64,000 nt of DNA from Moraxella osloensis (lineage in GTDB: Bacteria > Pseudomonadota > Gammaproteobacteria > Pseudomonadales > Moraxellaceae): NCBI RefSeq assembly GCF_001553955.1, contig NZ_CP014234.1:868001-932000 (forward strand), given 5' to 3'. Every line of letters begins with the position of its first letter. Positions within the stretch are counted from its first letter, which is position 1. Positions 55,762-64,000 of the stretch are shown here, one piece after another. The translations under genes were made by a program, and so were the position numbers. The notes under the pieces are model-generated. The model was given only the letters and a program-made list of their open reading frames with translations. It had not been told where the DNA came from and made no database searches.

Positions 55762-57267
55762 TCACATCTCTTTTTCTTTTGTCACCCGTAACACTTCTTC
55801 TAGTGTGGTTTTGCCTGCCAATACTTTTTTGAGTCCATCGGCGCGAATGGATGGTGTTTTGCTGCGCGCATACGCTTCTAACTCAAATTCGGCTGTTTGA
55901 CTATGAATCAGTTGTCGCAGTTTGTCATCGACAGGCACCACTTCATAAATCGCGGTACGTCCTCGAAATCCTGATTGATTGCACTTCTCGCAGCCCACAG
56001 GTTTTGGCAGTTTAATCTCTCCGACTTCGCCTATTTCAGTAAAAATCTGCGTTTGATAGGCATCGGCAAGCGTCCATGTATGGCAATGCGGACACAAGGT
56101 GCGCACTAGTCGCTGTGCCACCACGCCAATGAGGCTCGATGACAGCAAAAACGGCTCAACCCCCATATCTTGCAGCCGCGTCACCGCACCAATCGCGGTG
56201 TTGGTATGCAGGGTTGAGAGTACCAAGTGACCTGTGAGTGACGCTTGCACCGCAATTTCTGCGGTCTCTAAATCGCGAATCTCCCCCACCATCACCACGT
56301 CAGGGTCTTGGCGTAGCATGGCTCGCAAACTACGGGCAAAGGTCATATCCACTTTATTATTGACTTGGGTTTGCCCAATACCATCTAGCTGAAATTCAAT
56401 CGGGTCTTCAGCGGTCAAAATATTACGGGTGTTATCGTTCAAATCCGTCAACGCCGCGTACAGCGTCGTGGTTTTGCCCGAACCTGTCGGACCTGTGACA
56501 AGAATAATGCCATGCGGGCGATGGATTAAGCGTTTAAGCTCGCTATAATCATTGTCTGACAACCCCAAATAGGTCATATTTAACCGACCCGCTTGTTTAT
56601 CCAAGAGCCGCATCACCACACGCTCACCAAAATTTGATGGCAAGGTCGATACCCGCACATCCACCTCTCGCCCAGCCAGACGTAATGAGATGCGTCCATC
56701 TTGCGGCACCCGTTTTTCAGCGATATCCATTTTTGCCATCACCTTGATACGCGATACCAGTAGCGGTGACAGTTCCCGTTTTGGACTGACGATTTCTTTG
56801 AGTATCCCATCCACCCGAAAGCGCACCGATAGCCGTTTTTCAAAGGTTTCGATGTGAATATCTGAGGCGTTTAGGCGGATGGCTTCAGACAGTAGCGCAT
56901 TAATCAGCCGAATGATGGGCGCGTCATCTTCTTGGTCCATCAAGTCTTCCGTCTCAGGGACACTGTCAGCCAGACTCATCAAATCGGGATGGTCTTCAAG
57001 CCCAGCGGCAATATGCTGAGATTCCCCAGTGTTGCCTGCATAGACCGCGGCTAACTGCTTTTCAAAATCGTCACTTTGTGCCATGGCAAAAGTAAATGGC
57101 AGTGGCACCCCTGCTTGACTGGCAAAACGGTTGGCTTCGTTGATGGCTTCCATAGGGGTATCCGCCGTCATCAATAACGTCGGCGGGGCAGTCAAATCTT
57201 GCGAGTATTGCAGCAGCAGTTGATGACGTTTGGCAAAACTATAGGGCAAGGCAATCGGATTTAGCAT
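55762..57267 (-). CDS. gspE: Type II secretion ATPase GspE
   Basis: This is the assembly ATPase of type II secretion. From ATG 57267 the product is 501 residues, the GspE size (PilB would be about 570). LPYSFAKRHQLLL at the start, APIIRLINALLSEAIRLNASDIHIE, Walker A GPTGSGKTTTLYAAL, DPDVVMVGEIRD, LSTLHTNTAIGAVTRL and the zinc-finger cysteines CPHC...CEKC fit. No other gsp gene is adjacent; T2SS genes are scattered in Moraxellaceae. No strong ribosome site is seen, so a start further upstream cannot be excluded. Confidence 0.85.
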   Translation of the reverse strand: MLNPIALPYSFAKRHQLLLQYSQDLTAPPTLLMTADTPMEAINEANRFASQAGVPLPFTFAMAQSDDFEKQLAAVYAGNTGESQHIAAGLEDHPDLMSLADSVPETEDLMDQEDDAPIIRLINALLSEAIRLNASDIHIETFEKRLSVRFRVDGILKEIVSPKRELSPLLVSRIKVMAKMDIAEKRVPQDGRISLRLAGREVDVRVSTLPSNFGERVVMRLLDKQAGRLNMTYLGLSDNDYSELKRLIHRPHGIILVTGPTGSGKTTTLYAALTDLNDNTRNILTAEDPIEFQLDGIGQTQVNNKVDMTFARSLRAMLRQDPDVVMVGEIRDLETAEIAVQASLTGHLVLSTLHTNTAIGAVTRLQDMGVEPFLLSSSLIGVVAQRLVRTLCPHCHTWTLADAYQTQIFTEIGEVGEIKLPKPVGCEKCNQSGFRGRTAIYEVVPVDDKLRQLIHSQTAEFELEAYARSKTPSIRADGLKKVLAGKTTLEEVLRVTKEKEM

Positions 57268-57440
57268 AGGGATTATCGAATGAAATAAGCCAAGAAAAGA
57301 TGCGTTCCATTGTAGCTTATCAACAAGACAAATCCTACCAAGGCGCACAAAAAGACCCTGAGACAAGCTATATTTTGTTATACTAAAGCATTTTTTACTG
57401 ATTGATAACCATGACAATCAAACTCTAAAAAGGGATGACA

Positions 57441-58292
57441 ATGACCCAAACCACTTTAACTCAAAATCTTGCAGCCCAAAATTCTTCAAGCCAAAATACG
57501 CTGATAACCGCAAACGACCCGCTACACATCGGTTCGCGCACGTTTACCTCTCGTTTGCTTGTCGGTACTGGCAAATATACAGATTTGGCACAAACAGGCG
57601 AAGCCATCGCTGCCAGTGGCGCCCAAATCGTCACTGTCGCCATTCGCCGCGTGAATATCGGGCAGAAAAAAGATGAACCCAATCTACTCGATGTGATTTC
57701 TCCCGAAAAATACACCATTCTGCCCAACACCGCTGGCTGTTTTGACGCGGCTAGCGCCGTTCGTACCTGTCAGTTAGCGCGTGAATTGTTGGATGGGCAC
57801 AACCTTGTCAAACTTGAAGTATTGGGCGATGAAAAAAACTTGTATCCTAATGTCATCGAAACCGTGAAAGCCGCTAAAACCTTGATTGATGATGGCTTTG
57901 ATGTGATGGTGTACACCTCAGATGACCCAATTGTTGCCAAAGAACTAGAGAGCATGGGCTGTGTGGCGATTATGCCATTGGGCAGTTTGATTGGCTCAGG
58001 TCTAGGATTGCTCAACCGTCATACCTTAAGTCTAATCATTGAGCAGACCCAAGTGCCTGTTTTGGTGGATGCAGGTGTGGGTACCGCCAGTGATGCCGCT
58101 ATTGCCTTGGAATTGGGCTGTGATGGTGTGCTGATGAACACCGCGATTGCCCATGCGCAAAACCCTGTATTAATGGCGTCTGCCATGAAACATGCGGTAA
58201 TGGCTGGACGTGAAGCCTTCTTGGCAGGTCGTATGCCAGCACGTTATATGGCACAAGCTAGTTCGCCACAGACTGGCTATTTTTTCCGCTAA
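57441..58292 (+). CDS. thiG: Thiazole synthase
   Basis: ThiG forms the thiazole phosphate of thiamine from deoxyxylulose phosphate, glycine imine/dehydroglycine and ThiS-thiocarboxylate. The 283-residue product has [12 protein letters not shown], the catalytic lysine in [30 protein letters not shown], and [26 protein letters not shown] 25-residue Gln/Asn/Thr-rich N-terminal extension precedes the conserved part. I choose ATG 57441, with AAGGG 6 bases upstream. ThiS is not adjacent, and no TPP riboswitch is seen in the short leader. Confidence 0.94.
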   Translation: MTQTTLTQNLAAQNSSSQNTLITANDPLHIGSRTFTSRLLVGTGKYTDLAQTGEAIAASGAQIVTVAIRRVNIGQKKDEPNLLDVISPEKYTILPNTAGCFDAASAVRTCQLARELLDGHNLVKLEVLGDEKNLYPNVIETVKAAKTLIDDGFDVMVYTSDDPIVAKELESMGCVAIMPLGSLIGSGLGLLNRHTLSLIIEQTQVPVLVDAGVGTASDAAIALELGCDGVLMNTAIAHAQNPVLMASAMKHAVMAGREAFLAGRMPARYMAQASSPQTGYFFR

Positions 58293-58319
58293 TTTTTTAT
58301 TGATTGATAAGGACATCCC

Positions 58320-59678
58320 ATGCGTCTGCTCACCGCCATTGACCAGTTATTTATCTTACTTGAAAATCGCAATCAGCCGATGCACATTGGTGGGCTGTTC
58401 TTGTTTGAGATTCCCGATGGCGCAAGTGATACTTTTGTCAGTGATTTGGTGCAGCAAATGGTCACGCAAAAAACGCCGCCGAGTTTTCCGTTTAACCAAG
58501 TGTTATATCATCTAGCATGGTGGAAAACCGATGAAAACTTTGAAGTCGACCATCATTTTCGCCATATCGCCTTGCCAAAACCAGCACGTATCCGTGAGCT
58601 ATTGACTTATGTGTCCCAAGAGCATAGCAAATTACTCAATCGTGCCAAACCGATGTGGGAATGTCACATCATCGAGGGGATTGAAGGCAATCGTTTCGCG
58701 TTGTATTTTAAGATTCATCATTCTATGGTCGATGGGATAGCGGCGATCCGTTTGGTCAAAAAATCGCTATCAGAATCGCCAATCGAGCGGATTAGCTTGC
58801 CAATTTGGTCGCTAATGACCCGTCATCGTCACCAACTCGATGCTTTGATACCAGAAGATAAATCCATTCTGCGTGTCGTCAAAGAGCAAGCGCTGGCTAT
58901 CCCACCCGCCATCAAAGCCTTAGCTAAAAATGTGGTAGAGCGATTTCACAAAGACTACATTACCACCACCCAAGCGCCAGATAGTCCCCTCAACCAACCG
59001 GTATCAAGCTCACGGCGTATCTCTGCGCAATCTTATGAGCTTATTCGTTTTCAAACCATCGCCAAACATTACGCTGTGACCGTCAATGATGTGATTTTGG
59101 CGATTTGTTCGGGCGCGTTACGCCGTTATTTGCTCGACATCAATGGCTTACCCAAAAAACCTTTGATTGCTTTTGTACCCTTATCCCTGCGTGATGACAA
59201 CGATAGCGCAAGCCAACACGTTGGCAATCAAATTACCTTTATTTTAGCCAATCTTGCCACTCACCTTGCCGACCCTGTTGCACGGTTAAAGACGATTAAT
59301 GGCAGCACCAAAAATAGTAAAAAACGCTTTTCACGGATGAAGCAAGCCTCGTCGATTATTTATAGTGGGATTGCTTATAGCCGTGCAGGGTTGCAGGTAC
59401 TTACGGGTCTGTTTCCCGATTATCGCGGTTTTAACTTGATTATCTCAAATGTACCAGGCTCGCATCAGCCATTGTATTGGCAAGGGGCAAAACTGCAGGC
59501 GCTGTATCCTGTCTCGATTGTGCTCAATGACCAAGCGATGAATATCACCTTGTGTACTTACGTGGATAAAATCGAGTTTTGTATCGTCACCTGTAGCCAA
59601 ATATTGCCCCATAGCCAACGATTACTCACTTATATGGAAGAGGAAATTAGGCAGTTTGAATCGCTCATGAGGAACTAA
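58320..59678 (+). CDS. Wax ester synthase / diacylglycerol acyltransferase (WS/DGAT)
   Basis: This enzyme makes wax esters and triacylglycerol from acyl-CoA plus fatty alcohol or diacylglycerol, a storage pathway known from Acinetobacter and Moraxellaceae. The 452-residue product has the catalytic HHxxxDG as HHSMVDG, the preceding KPMWECHIIEG, VPLSLR, GNQITFI and the SNVPGS motif near residue 380. It starts 27 bases after thiG and is probably cotranscribed with it, although there is no pathway link. Confidence 0.92.
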   Translation: MRLLTAIDQLFILLENRNQPMHIGGLFLFEIPDGASDTFVSDLVQQMVTQKTPPSFPFNQVLYHLAWWKTDENFEVDHHFRHIALPKPARIRELLTYVSQEHSKLLNRAKPMWECHIIEGIEGNRFALYFKIHHSMVDGIAAIRLVKKSLSESPIERISLPIWSLMTRHRHQLDALIPEDKSILRVVKEQALAIPPAIKALAKNVVERFHKDYITTTQAPDSPLNQPVSSSRRISAQSYELIRFQTIAKHYAVTVNDVILAICSGALRRYLLDINGLPKKPLIAFVPLSLRDDNDSASQHVGNQITFILANLATHLADPVARLKTINGSTKNSKKRFSRMKQASSIIYSGIAYSRAGLQVLTGLFPDYRGFNLIISNVPGSHQPLYWQGAKLQALYPVSIVLNDQAMNITLCTYVDKIEFCIVTCSQILPHSQRLLTYMEEEIRQFESLMRN

Positions 59679-59701
59679 GCTGTGCCAAACTTTTATAACA
59701 A

Positions 59702-59726
59702 AAAACGGCAATGACTGCCGTTTTTT
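59702..59726. terminator. Bidirectional terminator between WS/DGAT gene and gltL
   Basis: AAAACGGCA (59702-59710) and TGCCGTTTT (59716-59724) form a perfect stem with A and T runs on both sides. Confidence 0.85.
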
Positions 59727-59750
59727 AATGAAATAAACTTTATCTTATCT

Positions 59751-60569
59751 TCAGTGATTTAAGATTTTTGACAAGAAATCTTTCGCACGCTCGCTACGCG
59801 CACCGGCAAAGAATTCTTCACGGCTACAGTTTTCAACGATATGACCTTGATCCATAAAGATAATACGGTTGGCGACTTGGCGCGCAAAGCCCATTTCGTG
59901 CGTCACACACATCATGGTCATACCCTCATTAGCAAGCTCAATCATCACCTCAAGTACCTCTTGAATCATCTCAGGGTCAAGCGCGGAAGTTGGCTCATCA
60001 AATAGCATTGCAATCGGGTCCATACTAAGCGCACGCGCAATTGCTACCCGTTGCTGCTGACCCCCTGACAACTCAGCAGGATATTTTTTGGCATGTGCTG
60101 ACAAGCCCACGCGGTCAAGATAACCCAAGCCTTTTTTCTGCGCTTCAGACTGACTACGACCCAGTACTTTGATTTGTGCCAAGGTCAAGTTTTCTAAGAT
60201 GGATAAATGTGGAAACAGTTCAAAATGCTGAAATACCATCCCTACACGGCTACGTAGTTTTGGCAAGTCGGTTTCTTTGGCGCCGACCGATATGCCATCA
60301 ATCAAGATTTCACCTTGTTGAAAGGCTTCAAGCCCATTGACGGTTTTGATTAAAGTTGATTTACCGCTACCTGATGGACCACAGATGACGGTCACATCGC
60401 CTTTGTGCACATGCGCGGTACAGTCGGTCAATACTTGAAAGTCGCCATACCATTTACTGATTTTGTTGACATCAATCATGATATCGGGACTGGCGTGTCC
60501 ACTGTTTGATACCAAGCCACCAAATTCGTTGAGCCAGGTGGTTTCATCAATTTTAGTAACTACTGACAT
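59751..60569 (-). CDS. gltL: Glutamate/aspartate ABC transporter ATP-binding protein
   Basis: This is the ATPase of the GltIJKL importer. The 272-residue product has Walker [42 protein letters not shown] and CVTHEMGFAR. It carries a roughly 30-residue N-terminal addition (to GHASPDIMI) compared with E. coli GltL (241). AAAGGAATAATAAC precedes the ATG. It is the last gene of the leftward glt operon. Confidence 0.93.
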   Translation of the reverse strand: MSVVTKIDETTWLNEFGGLVSNSGHASPDIMIDVNKISKWYGDFQVLTDCTAHVHKGDVTVICGPSGSGKSTLIKTVNGLEAFQQGEILIDGISVGAKETDLPKLRSRVGMVFQHFELFPHLSILENLTLAQIKVLGRSQSEAQKKGLGYLDRVGLSAHAKKYPAELSGGQQQRVAIARALSMDPIAMLFDEPTSALDPEMIQEVLEVMIELANEGMTMMCVTHEMGFARQVANRIIFMDQGHIVENCSREEFFAGARSERAKDFLSKILNH

Positions 60570-60595
60570 GTTATTATTCCTTTATTCAATATTGA

Positions 60596-61267
60596 TTAAG
60601 CCATGCGAAAGCGTTTGCGTAGGTGGTTGACAGCGGTCGATGCGGTTAGACTGACCACAAAATAAAACGCCCCTGCCAGCAAGATATAGGGGGTTAATAA
60701 CCCCATCAAGTCACCGCGCACGTACGAGGCTCGGAAGAAATCCACCAAGCCAATCGCAAACACCAAGGTGGTATCTTGGAACAAAATAATCGACTGCTGT
60801 AGAAGTAGCGGAAACATCTTGCGAAACGCTTGTGGCAAAATAATAAAGCGCATGGTCTGACCATAAGTCATACCTAAGGCTTTAGCAGCATTGACCTGTC
60901 CTTTGCCAATCGACTGGATACCCGCACGTACAATCTCAGAAAAATACGCCGCTTCAAACACCATAAATGCCACCACGCACGAAGTAAACGCCGTATCCAA
61001 CGTCAAATACGTGCCCGTCACCAAGTTATACACCATCGGTACAGCAAAATAAAACCAAAGCAATACCAGTAGCAGCGGCACTGAACGGAAAAAGTTGACA
61101 TACAGCTTGGCAGGCACGGCTAAAATTTTTATCCCTGACAACCGCATCAAGGCTAAAATCGTACCCAGCGCCAAACCGCCAATGATAGCTAAAAACAACA
61201 CTTTGAAGGTGATCCATAAGCCACCCATCAACCCTGGCATTGCGGCTTGTAATTCCATCATATTCAT
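60596..61267 (-). CDS. gltK: Glutamate/aspartate ABC transporter permease GltK
   Basis: This is an inner-membrane permease subunit, 223 residues. It contains FFRSVPLLLVLLWFYFAVP, typical of GltK, and the EAA loop VNAAKALGMTYGQTMRFIILPQ. Its ATG overlaps the gltJ stop (ATGA), a sign of coupled translation and a fixed permease pair. Confidence 0.93.
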   Translation of the reverse strand: MNMMELQAAMPGLMGGLWITFKVLFLAIIGGLALGTILALMRLSGIKILAVPAKLYVNFFRSVPLLLVLLWFYFAVPMVYNLVTGTYLTLDTAFTSCVVAFMVFEAAYFSEIVRAGIQSIGKGQVNAAKALGMTYGQTMRFIILPQAFRKMFPLLLQQSIILFQDTTLVFAIGLVDFFRASYVRGDLMGLLTPYILLAGAFYFVVSLTASTAVNHLRKRFRMA

Positions 61268-62010
61268 GCGCCACCCCCATCGATTTGACCTTTGATGCGT
61301 AATTTTTTCTCAAGCCAAGTCATAAAATAAATCAACACCAAATTAAACAATAAATAAATAATCGTGGTAAAGGTATACACTTCGATATTGTTTTGGGTAT
61401 ATTCACTGATAGTTTTGGTTTGGCTAATCAGCTCAGTGACCCCGACCAATGAAGCGACCGAGGCATTCTTAAAACAGTTGGTAAGCTCAGAGCTCATGGG
61501 TGGCAGAATCACCCGAAACGCCTGTGGCAAGACGATATGGCGATACGTCTGTGGCAAGGTAAACCCGAGCGCATAGGCAGCATTGATTTGCCCTTTTGGC
61601 AACGATTCAATGCCCGTACGCACTTGCTCAGCGATGCGCGCAGCTGTAAATAACCCAAGACCTATACTTGCCGAAATCACCGCCGAGGTATTTGGGTCCA
61701 ACTCCTGAAACCACCATTTTTGTAAGGCAGGTGTCAGCCAAGTAGGTGCCACATAAAACCAAAAGAATAACTGTATTAATAACGGAATGTTACGAAAAAA
61801 ACTCACATAAGCCGTACCAATCGCTCTGGCAGTTTTGTTTGGTAAAGTACGCATAATACCTAAAATCGTACCGATAATTAAGGCAATCAGCCACCCACTG
61901 CCGCCAATGACCAACAGCCATTTAAAGCCTGTCAATAGCCACTGCCAGTAGACTTCGTTGCCTACGCCTGTTGGTTGCAGCAACACGCCCCAATTCCAAC
62001 TATAATTCAT
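61264..62010 (-). CDS. gltJ: Glutamate/aspartate ABC transporter permease GltJ
   Basis: This is the other permease. I start at ATG 62010 (248 residues) because GGGGGTGGCA lies in front; the longer frame begins with TTG at 62037. The text FFRNIPLLIQLFFWFYV, INAAYALGFTLPQTYRHIVLPQAFR and LTNCFKNASVASLVGVTELI fits GltJ. It overlaps gltK by 4 bases. Confidence 0.93.
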   Translation of the reverse strand: MNYSWNWGVLLQPTGVGNEVYWQWLLTGFKWLLVIGGSGWLIALIIGTILGIMRTLPNKTARAIGTAYVSFFRNIPLLIQLFFWFYVAPTWLTPALQKWWFQELDPNTSAVISASIGLGLFTAARIAEQVRTGIESLPKGQINAAYALGFTLPQTYRHIVLPQAFRVILPPMSSELTNCFKNASVASLVGVTELISQTKTISEYTQNNIEVYTFTTIIYLLFNLVLIYFMTWLEKKLRIKGQIDGGGA

Positions 62011-62162
62011 TGCCACCCCCAAAATCCTGTCTAGCAAATTGATTTACCCAAAAACTAAAACTGACGCAACCACAATTGATAGGTGATGACGTCAGTTTTA
62101 TGTTGTATAGTAAACCTTCCTAACCTAGTTTGTTGTTATCTCATCAAACTCAACTCATCAAA

Positions 62163-63230
62163 CTAGGGTTTTGCTGCACTGGCAATTGCATTGCTTGCAG
62201 ATGCCACATTACTAGCGCCCGTTGCTACGGCGTTGACGGTAGCAGATGCAGCTGCATTAGCGACGTGTTTTGGTTGCGGGCGGTCATGTGGGTTTGCGAA
62301 CAAGGCTTTTAAGTTGTCAGACATTGGGAAGTTCAAGTTGATGTTTTTTGGTGGAATCGGTGACATGAACCATTTTTTATAGATGTCGTTAATTTCACCT
62401 GATGCATAAGTCGCAACCAACGCATCATCGACTACTTTTTTGAATTCACTATCGCCTTTACGCATCATACAGCCGTAAATTTCATACGATTGTGGGGTAC
62501 CAACAATGACCCATTTATCGGGATCTTTGGCTTTGGCTTTTTCACCCGCGAGCAGTACGTCATCCATCATGAAGGCTGCCGCACGACCGCTTTCTAACAT
62601 CAAGAAAGATTCGCCGTGGTCTTTGGCAGAAACGATTTTAATGCCCATTTTTTTGTCATCGTTGAGTTTTTTGATAAGACGCTCAGAGGTAGTACCTGCG
62701 GTAGTCACTAAGGTTTTGCCTTTTAAATCCGCAAAATCTTTGATACCCGAATCTTTAGCGGTTAATAAGCGAGTACTAATCTGAAAGAAACCGTTTGAGA
62801 AAGCCACTTGTTTTTGGCGCTCTTCATTGTTAGTGGTTGAACCACACTCTAAGTCAACCGTACCATTTTGTACCAATGGGATACGGGTCTGTGAGGTTAC
62901 GAGGTTGTAACGCACTTTAAGGTCTGGCATATTCAGTTGTTTTTTGACTGCATCAACAATTTTTAATTGTAGGTCATGGGCATAACCCACAGGTTGGTTT
63001 GGCGTACCTGCGATATAAGAAAATGGAATTGAGGAATCACGGTAACCCAGTACGATTTCCCCTGATTTTTTAATTTTATCGAGCGTTTTTTCACCAGTAG
63101 CTGCTGCCGCTGGCTGGCTTCCTTCAGTCCCTGCCGCTTTGTTGTCGCTGGCTTTGTTACAACCTGCAAGACCTAATGCCATAATAGCAACGGTTGCTAA
63201 GGCGATTGGCTTTTTAGAGATTAAAATCAT
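62163..63230 (-). CDS. gltI: Glutamate/aspartate-binding lipoprotein GltI
   Basis: GltI is the extracytoplasmic receptor of GltIJKL. The signal ends in LAGC (lipoprotein), followed by a linker. The binding domain has IVLGYRDSSIPFSY, DLECGSTTNNEERQKQVAFSNGFF, TTAGTTSERLIKKLN, AKDHGESFLMLESGRAAAFMMDD and the GltI-like closing KWFMSPIPPKNINLNFPMSD. An unusual Ala/Asn/Ser-rich tail of about 35 residues follows the normal end. It is the first gene of the operon. AAGGATCATAGG precedes the ATG. Confidence 0.95.
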   Translation of the reverse strand: MILISKKPIALATVAIMALGLAGCNKASDNKAAGTEGSQPAAAATGEKTLDKIKKSGEIVLGYRDSSIPFSYIAGTPNQPVGYAHDLQLKIVDAVKKQLNMPDLKVRYNLVTSQTRIPLVQNGTVDLECGSTTNNEERQKQVAFSNGFFQISTRLLTAKDSGIKDFADLKGKTLVTTAGTTSERLIKKLNDDKKMGIKIVSAKDHGESFLMLESGRAAAFMMDDVLLAGEKAKAKDPDKWVIVGTPQSYEIYGCMMRKGDSEFKKVVDDALVATYASGEINDIYKKWFMSPIPPKNINLNFPMSDNLKALFANPHDRPQPKHVANAAASATVNAVATGASNVASASNAIASAAKP

Positions 63231-63587
63231 CCTATGATCCTTGTCGTATGATACGTTCTTAGTTAATCTTTTCGCTGTGTGGCTGTCAATGCCAAATCGA
63301 GTGAAAAGACTCCCCCCATCTCTTTGTGTTTATCCTTCCCTGTCCTTTATTATCCCTCATCGCACCCATTAAAATCTGGCAAAACTTTGCACAAAGACTG
63401 ATAAAAAATAGTTTAGGATACTCAAAAGATTTAAAATGTGTGTTTATAGTAATTTACTTGTCTGTGTTGTGACAATAGATTTACAAAAAATATTTTTTTC
63501 TTACCCGACAATTTTTTTGCTATTTTCTATTTTATCCCCATTTATAGCTCAATAAATTGATTAAAATTCACTTAAGATAGGTTATTT
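63231..63587. other. Intergenic region between gltI and hslO
   Basis: This 357-base AT-rich gap between divergent genes must hold both promoters, but I cannot assign a convincing -35/-10 pair. No gene is seen. Confidence 0.5.
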
Positions 63588-64000
63588 ATGACAACAGCGA
63601 CTCAAGCACTTCATGATTTTGATATGCGCCAACGTTTTTATTTTGAGAAAAGCCCCGTACGCGGTGACGTGGTACGCATCAAAGACAGCCTGCAGACGAT
63701 ATTGCAGCAAAAAAATTACCCAGTTGCCCTGCAAAAACTACTTGGGGAAATGTTGGTTGCGGCAAGCTTGCTGATTGGCACCTTAAAAATCGAAGGTCGT
63801 CTATCCATTCAATTGCAAAATTCAGGCGCAGCCACTGACCCTGAACAGGACAGCTTAACTTGGGCGATGGCAGAGTGCGACCACCAAGGTCACATCCGCG
63901 GTCTTGCAGAGTGGACAGGCACGTGGCAATCTGCGCAAACGGCGAATGATGCCTTTGCCAAACTTGGTAAAGTCGGTGAAGGGGTGGTATTTATTAATAT
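63588..64000 (+). CDS. hslO: Hsp33 redox chaperone HslO (partial, C-terminus beyond window)
   Basis: HslO is a redox-switched holdase that protects proteins during oxidative stress. The visible 137 residues carry the N-terminal Hsp33 domain: FYFEKSPVRGDVVRIKDSL, LGEMLVAASLLIGTLK, IEGRLSIQLQNSG, and HIRGLAEW. The zinc cysteines of the redox switch lie in the missing C-terminal part. The ATG at 63588 has an ATAGGTT site upstream. Confidence 0.92.
   Translation, partial: MTTATQALHDFDMRQRFYFEKSPVRGDVVRIKDSLQTILQQKNYPVALQKLLGEMLVAASLLIGTLKIEGRLSIQLQNSGAATDPEQDSLTWAMAECDHQGHIRGLAEWTGTWQSAQTANDAFAKLGKVGEGVVFIN

Noticed and set aside
57268-57440. TPP riboswitch before thiG
   Set aside because: The leader is short and shows no recognisable thi-box sequence.
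1-64000. tRNA, rRNA, CRISPR arrays, prophage or intact IS elements
   Set aside because: I looked for T-loop sequences, regularly spaced direct repeats, and transposase or integrase motifs, and found none that hold up.

Overview
The window is a stretch of chromosome from a gammaproteobacterium of the family Moraxellaceae, most likely Moraxella osloensis or a close relative (Moraxella/Faucicola/Psychrobacter side). This rests on a G+C content that looks to be in the low-to-mid 40s % by eye, an Acinetobacter-type wax ester synthase/diacylglycerol acyltransferase, the ackA-pta and lptM-lysA pairs, scattered type IV pilus and type II secretion ATPases, and many short lipoproteins with a TACQKP-like lipobox. 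Species assignment is inference. No rRNA, tRNA, CRISPR array, prophage or intact insertion sequence was seen. The region is mostly housekeeping core genome with small accessory spots.

Layout. 1-1369: lysA (cut by the left edge) behind lptM, leftward. 1721-5120: ackA-pta acetate overflow pathway. 5445-6795: nadD and rsfS. 6940-11139: a leftward efeO-efeB-efeU iron uptake operon with a Fur-box-like site upstream. 11342-15293: leftward pstS-pstC-pstA-pstB phosphate transporter with a good Pho box and a terminator/attenuator after pstS. 15674-17743: crcB, tsaD and a lipoprotein. 17824-22511: a polar amino acid ABC transporter with one ATPase, two paralogous binding lipoproteins, a 56-residue mini-lipoprotein and two permeases. 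22758-28483: proA, a gene remnant, a GNAT, truD, a diguanylate cyclase and an NlpC/P60 hydrolase. 28909-32197: yggS and divergent pilT-pilU. 32269-38625: a GNAT, then ribF, ileS, lspA, fkpB. 38744-43059: three poorly known genes (two with Roadblock-like character, one of these truncated) and a probable ornithine-lipid acyltransferase pair. 43475-52356: hflX, a long AT-rich gap with two DnaA boxes, a small lytic transglycosylase, htpX, a DUF2789 gene, mdh, a degenerate RNase T2-like protein and Slt70. 52629-57267: a methyltransferase, miaB, an unknown small gene, a brnT-brnA toxin-antitoxin pair and gspE. 57441-63230: thiG, the WS/DGAT gene and the leftward gltI-gltJ-gltK-gltL glutamate/aspartate transporter. 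The first part of hslO runs off the right edge.

The most striking item is ileS (34177-37566). It encodes an isoleucyl-tRNA synthetase of 1129 residues, about 190 longer than usual. A complete RimJ/RimL-like GNAT acetyltransferase domain of about 165 residues is spliced in frame into its CP1 editing domain, while the catalytic, editing and zinc motifs are all retained. I know of no described synthetase with this architecture. Secondary points are in-frame minisatellites of 9-15 bp in several genes, a DnaA-box AT-rich gap, perfect 12-14 bp inverted repeats in two intergenic regions, and several broken or degenerate genes.

Start codons were moved inward from the longest possible start wherever a Shine-Dalgarno sequence or family length argued for it; each case is stated. 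Promoters and terminators come from reading consensus matches and hairpins by eye.
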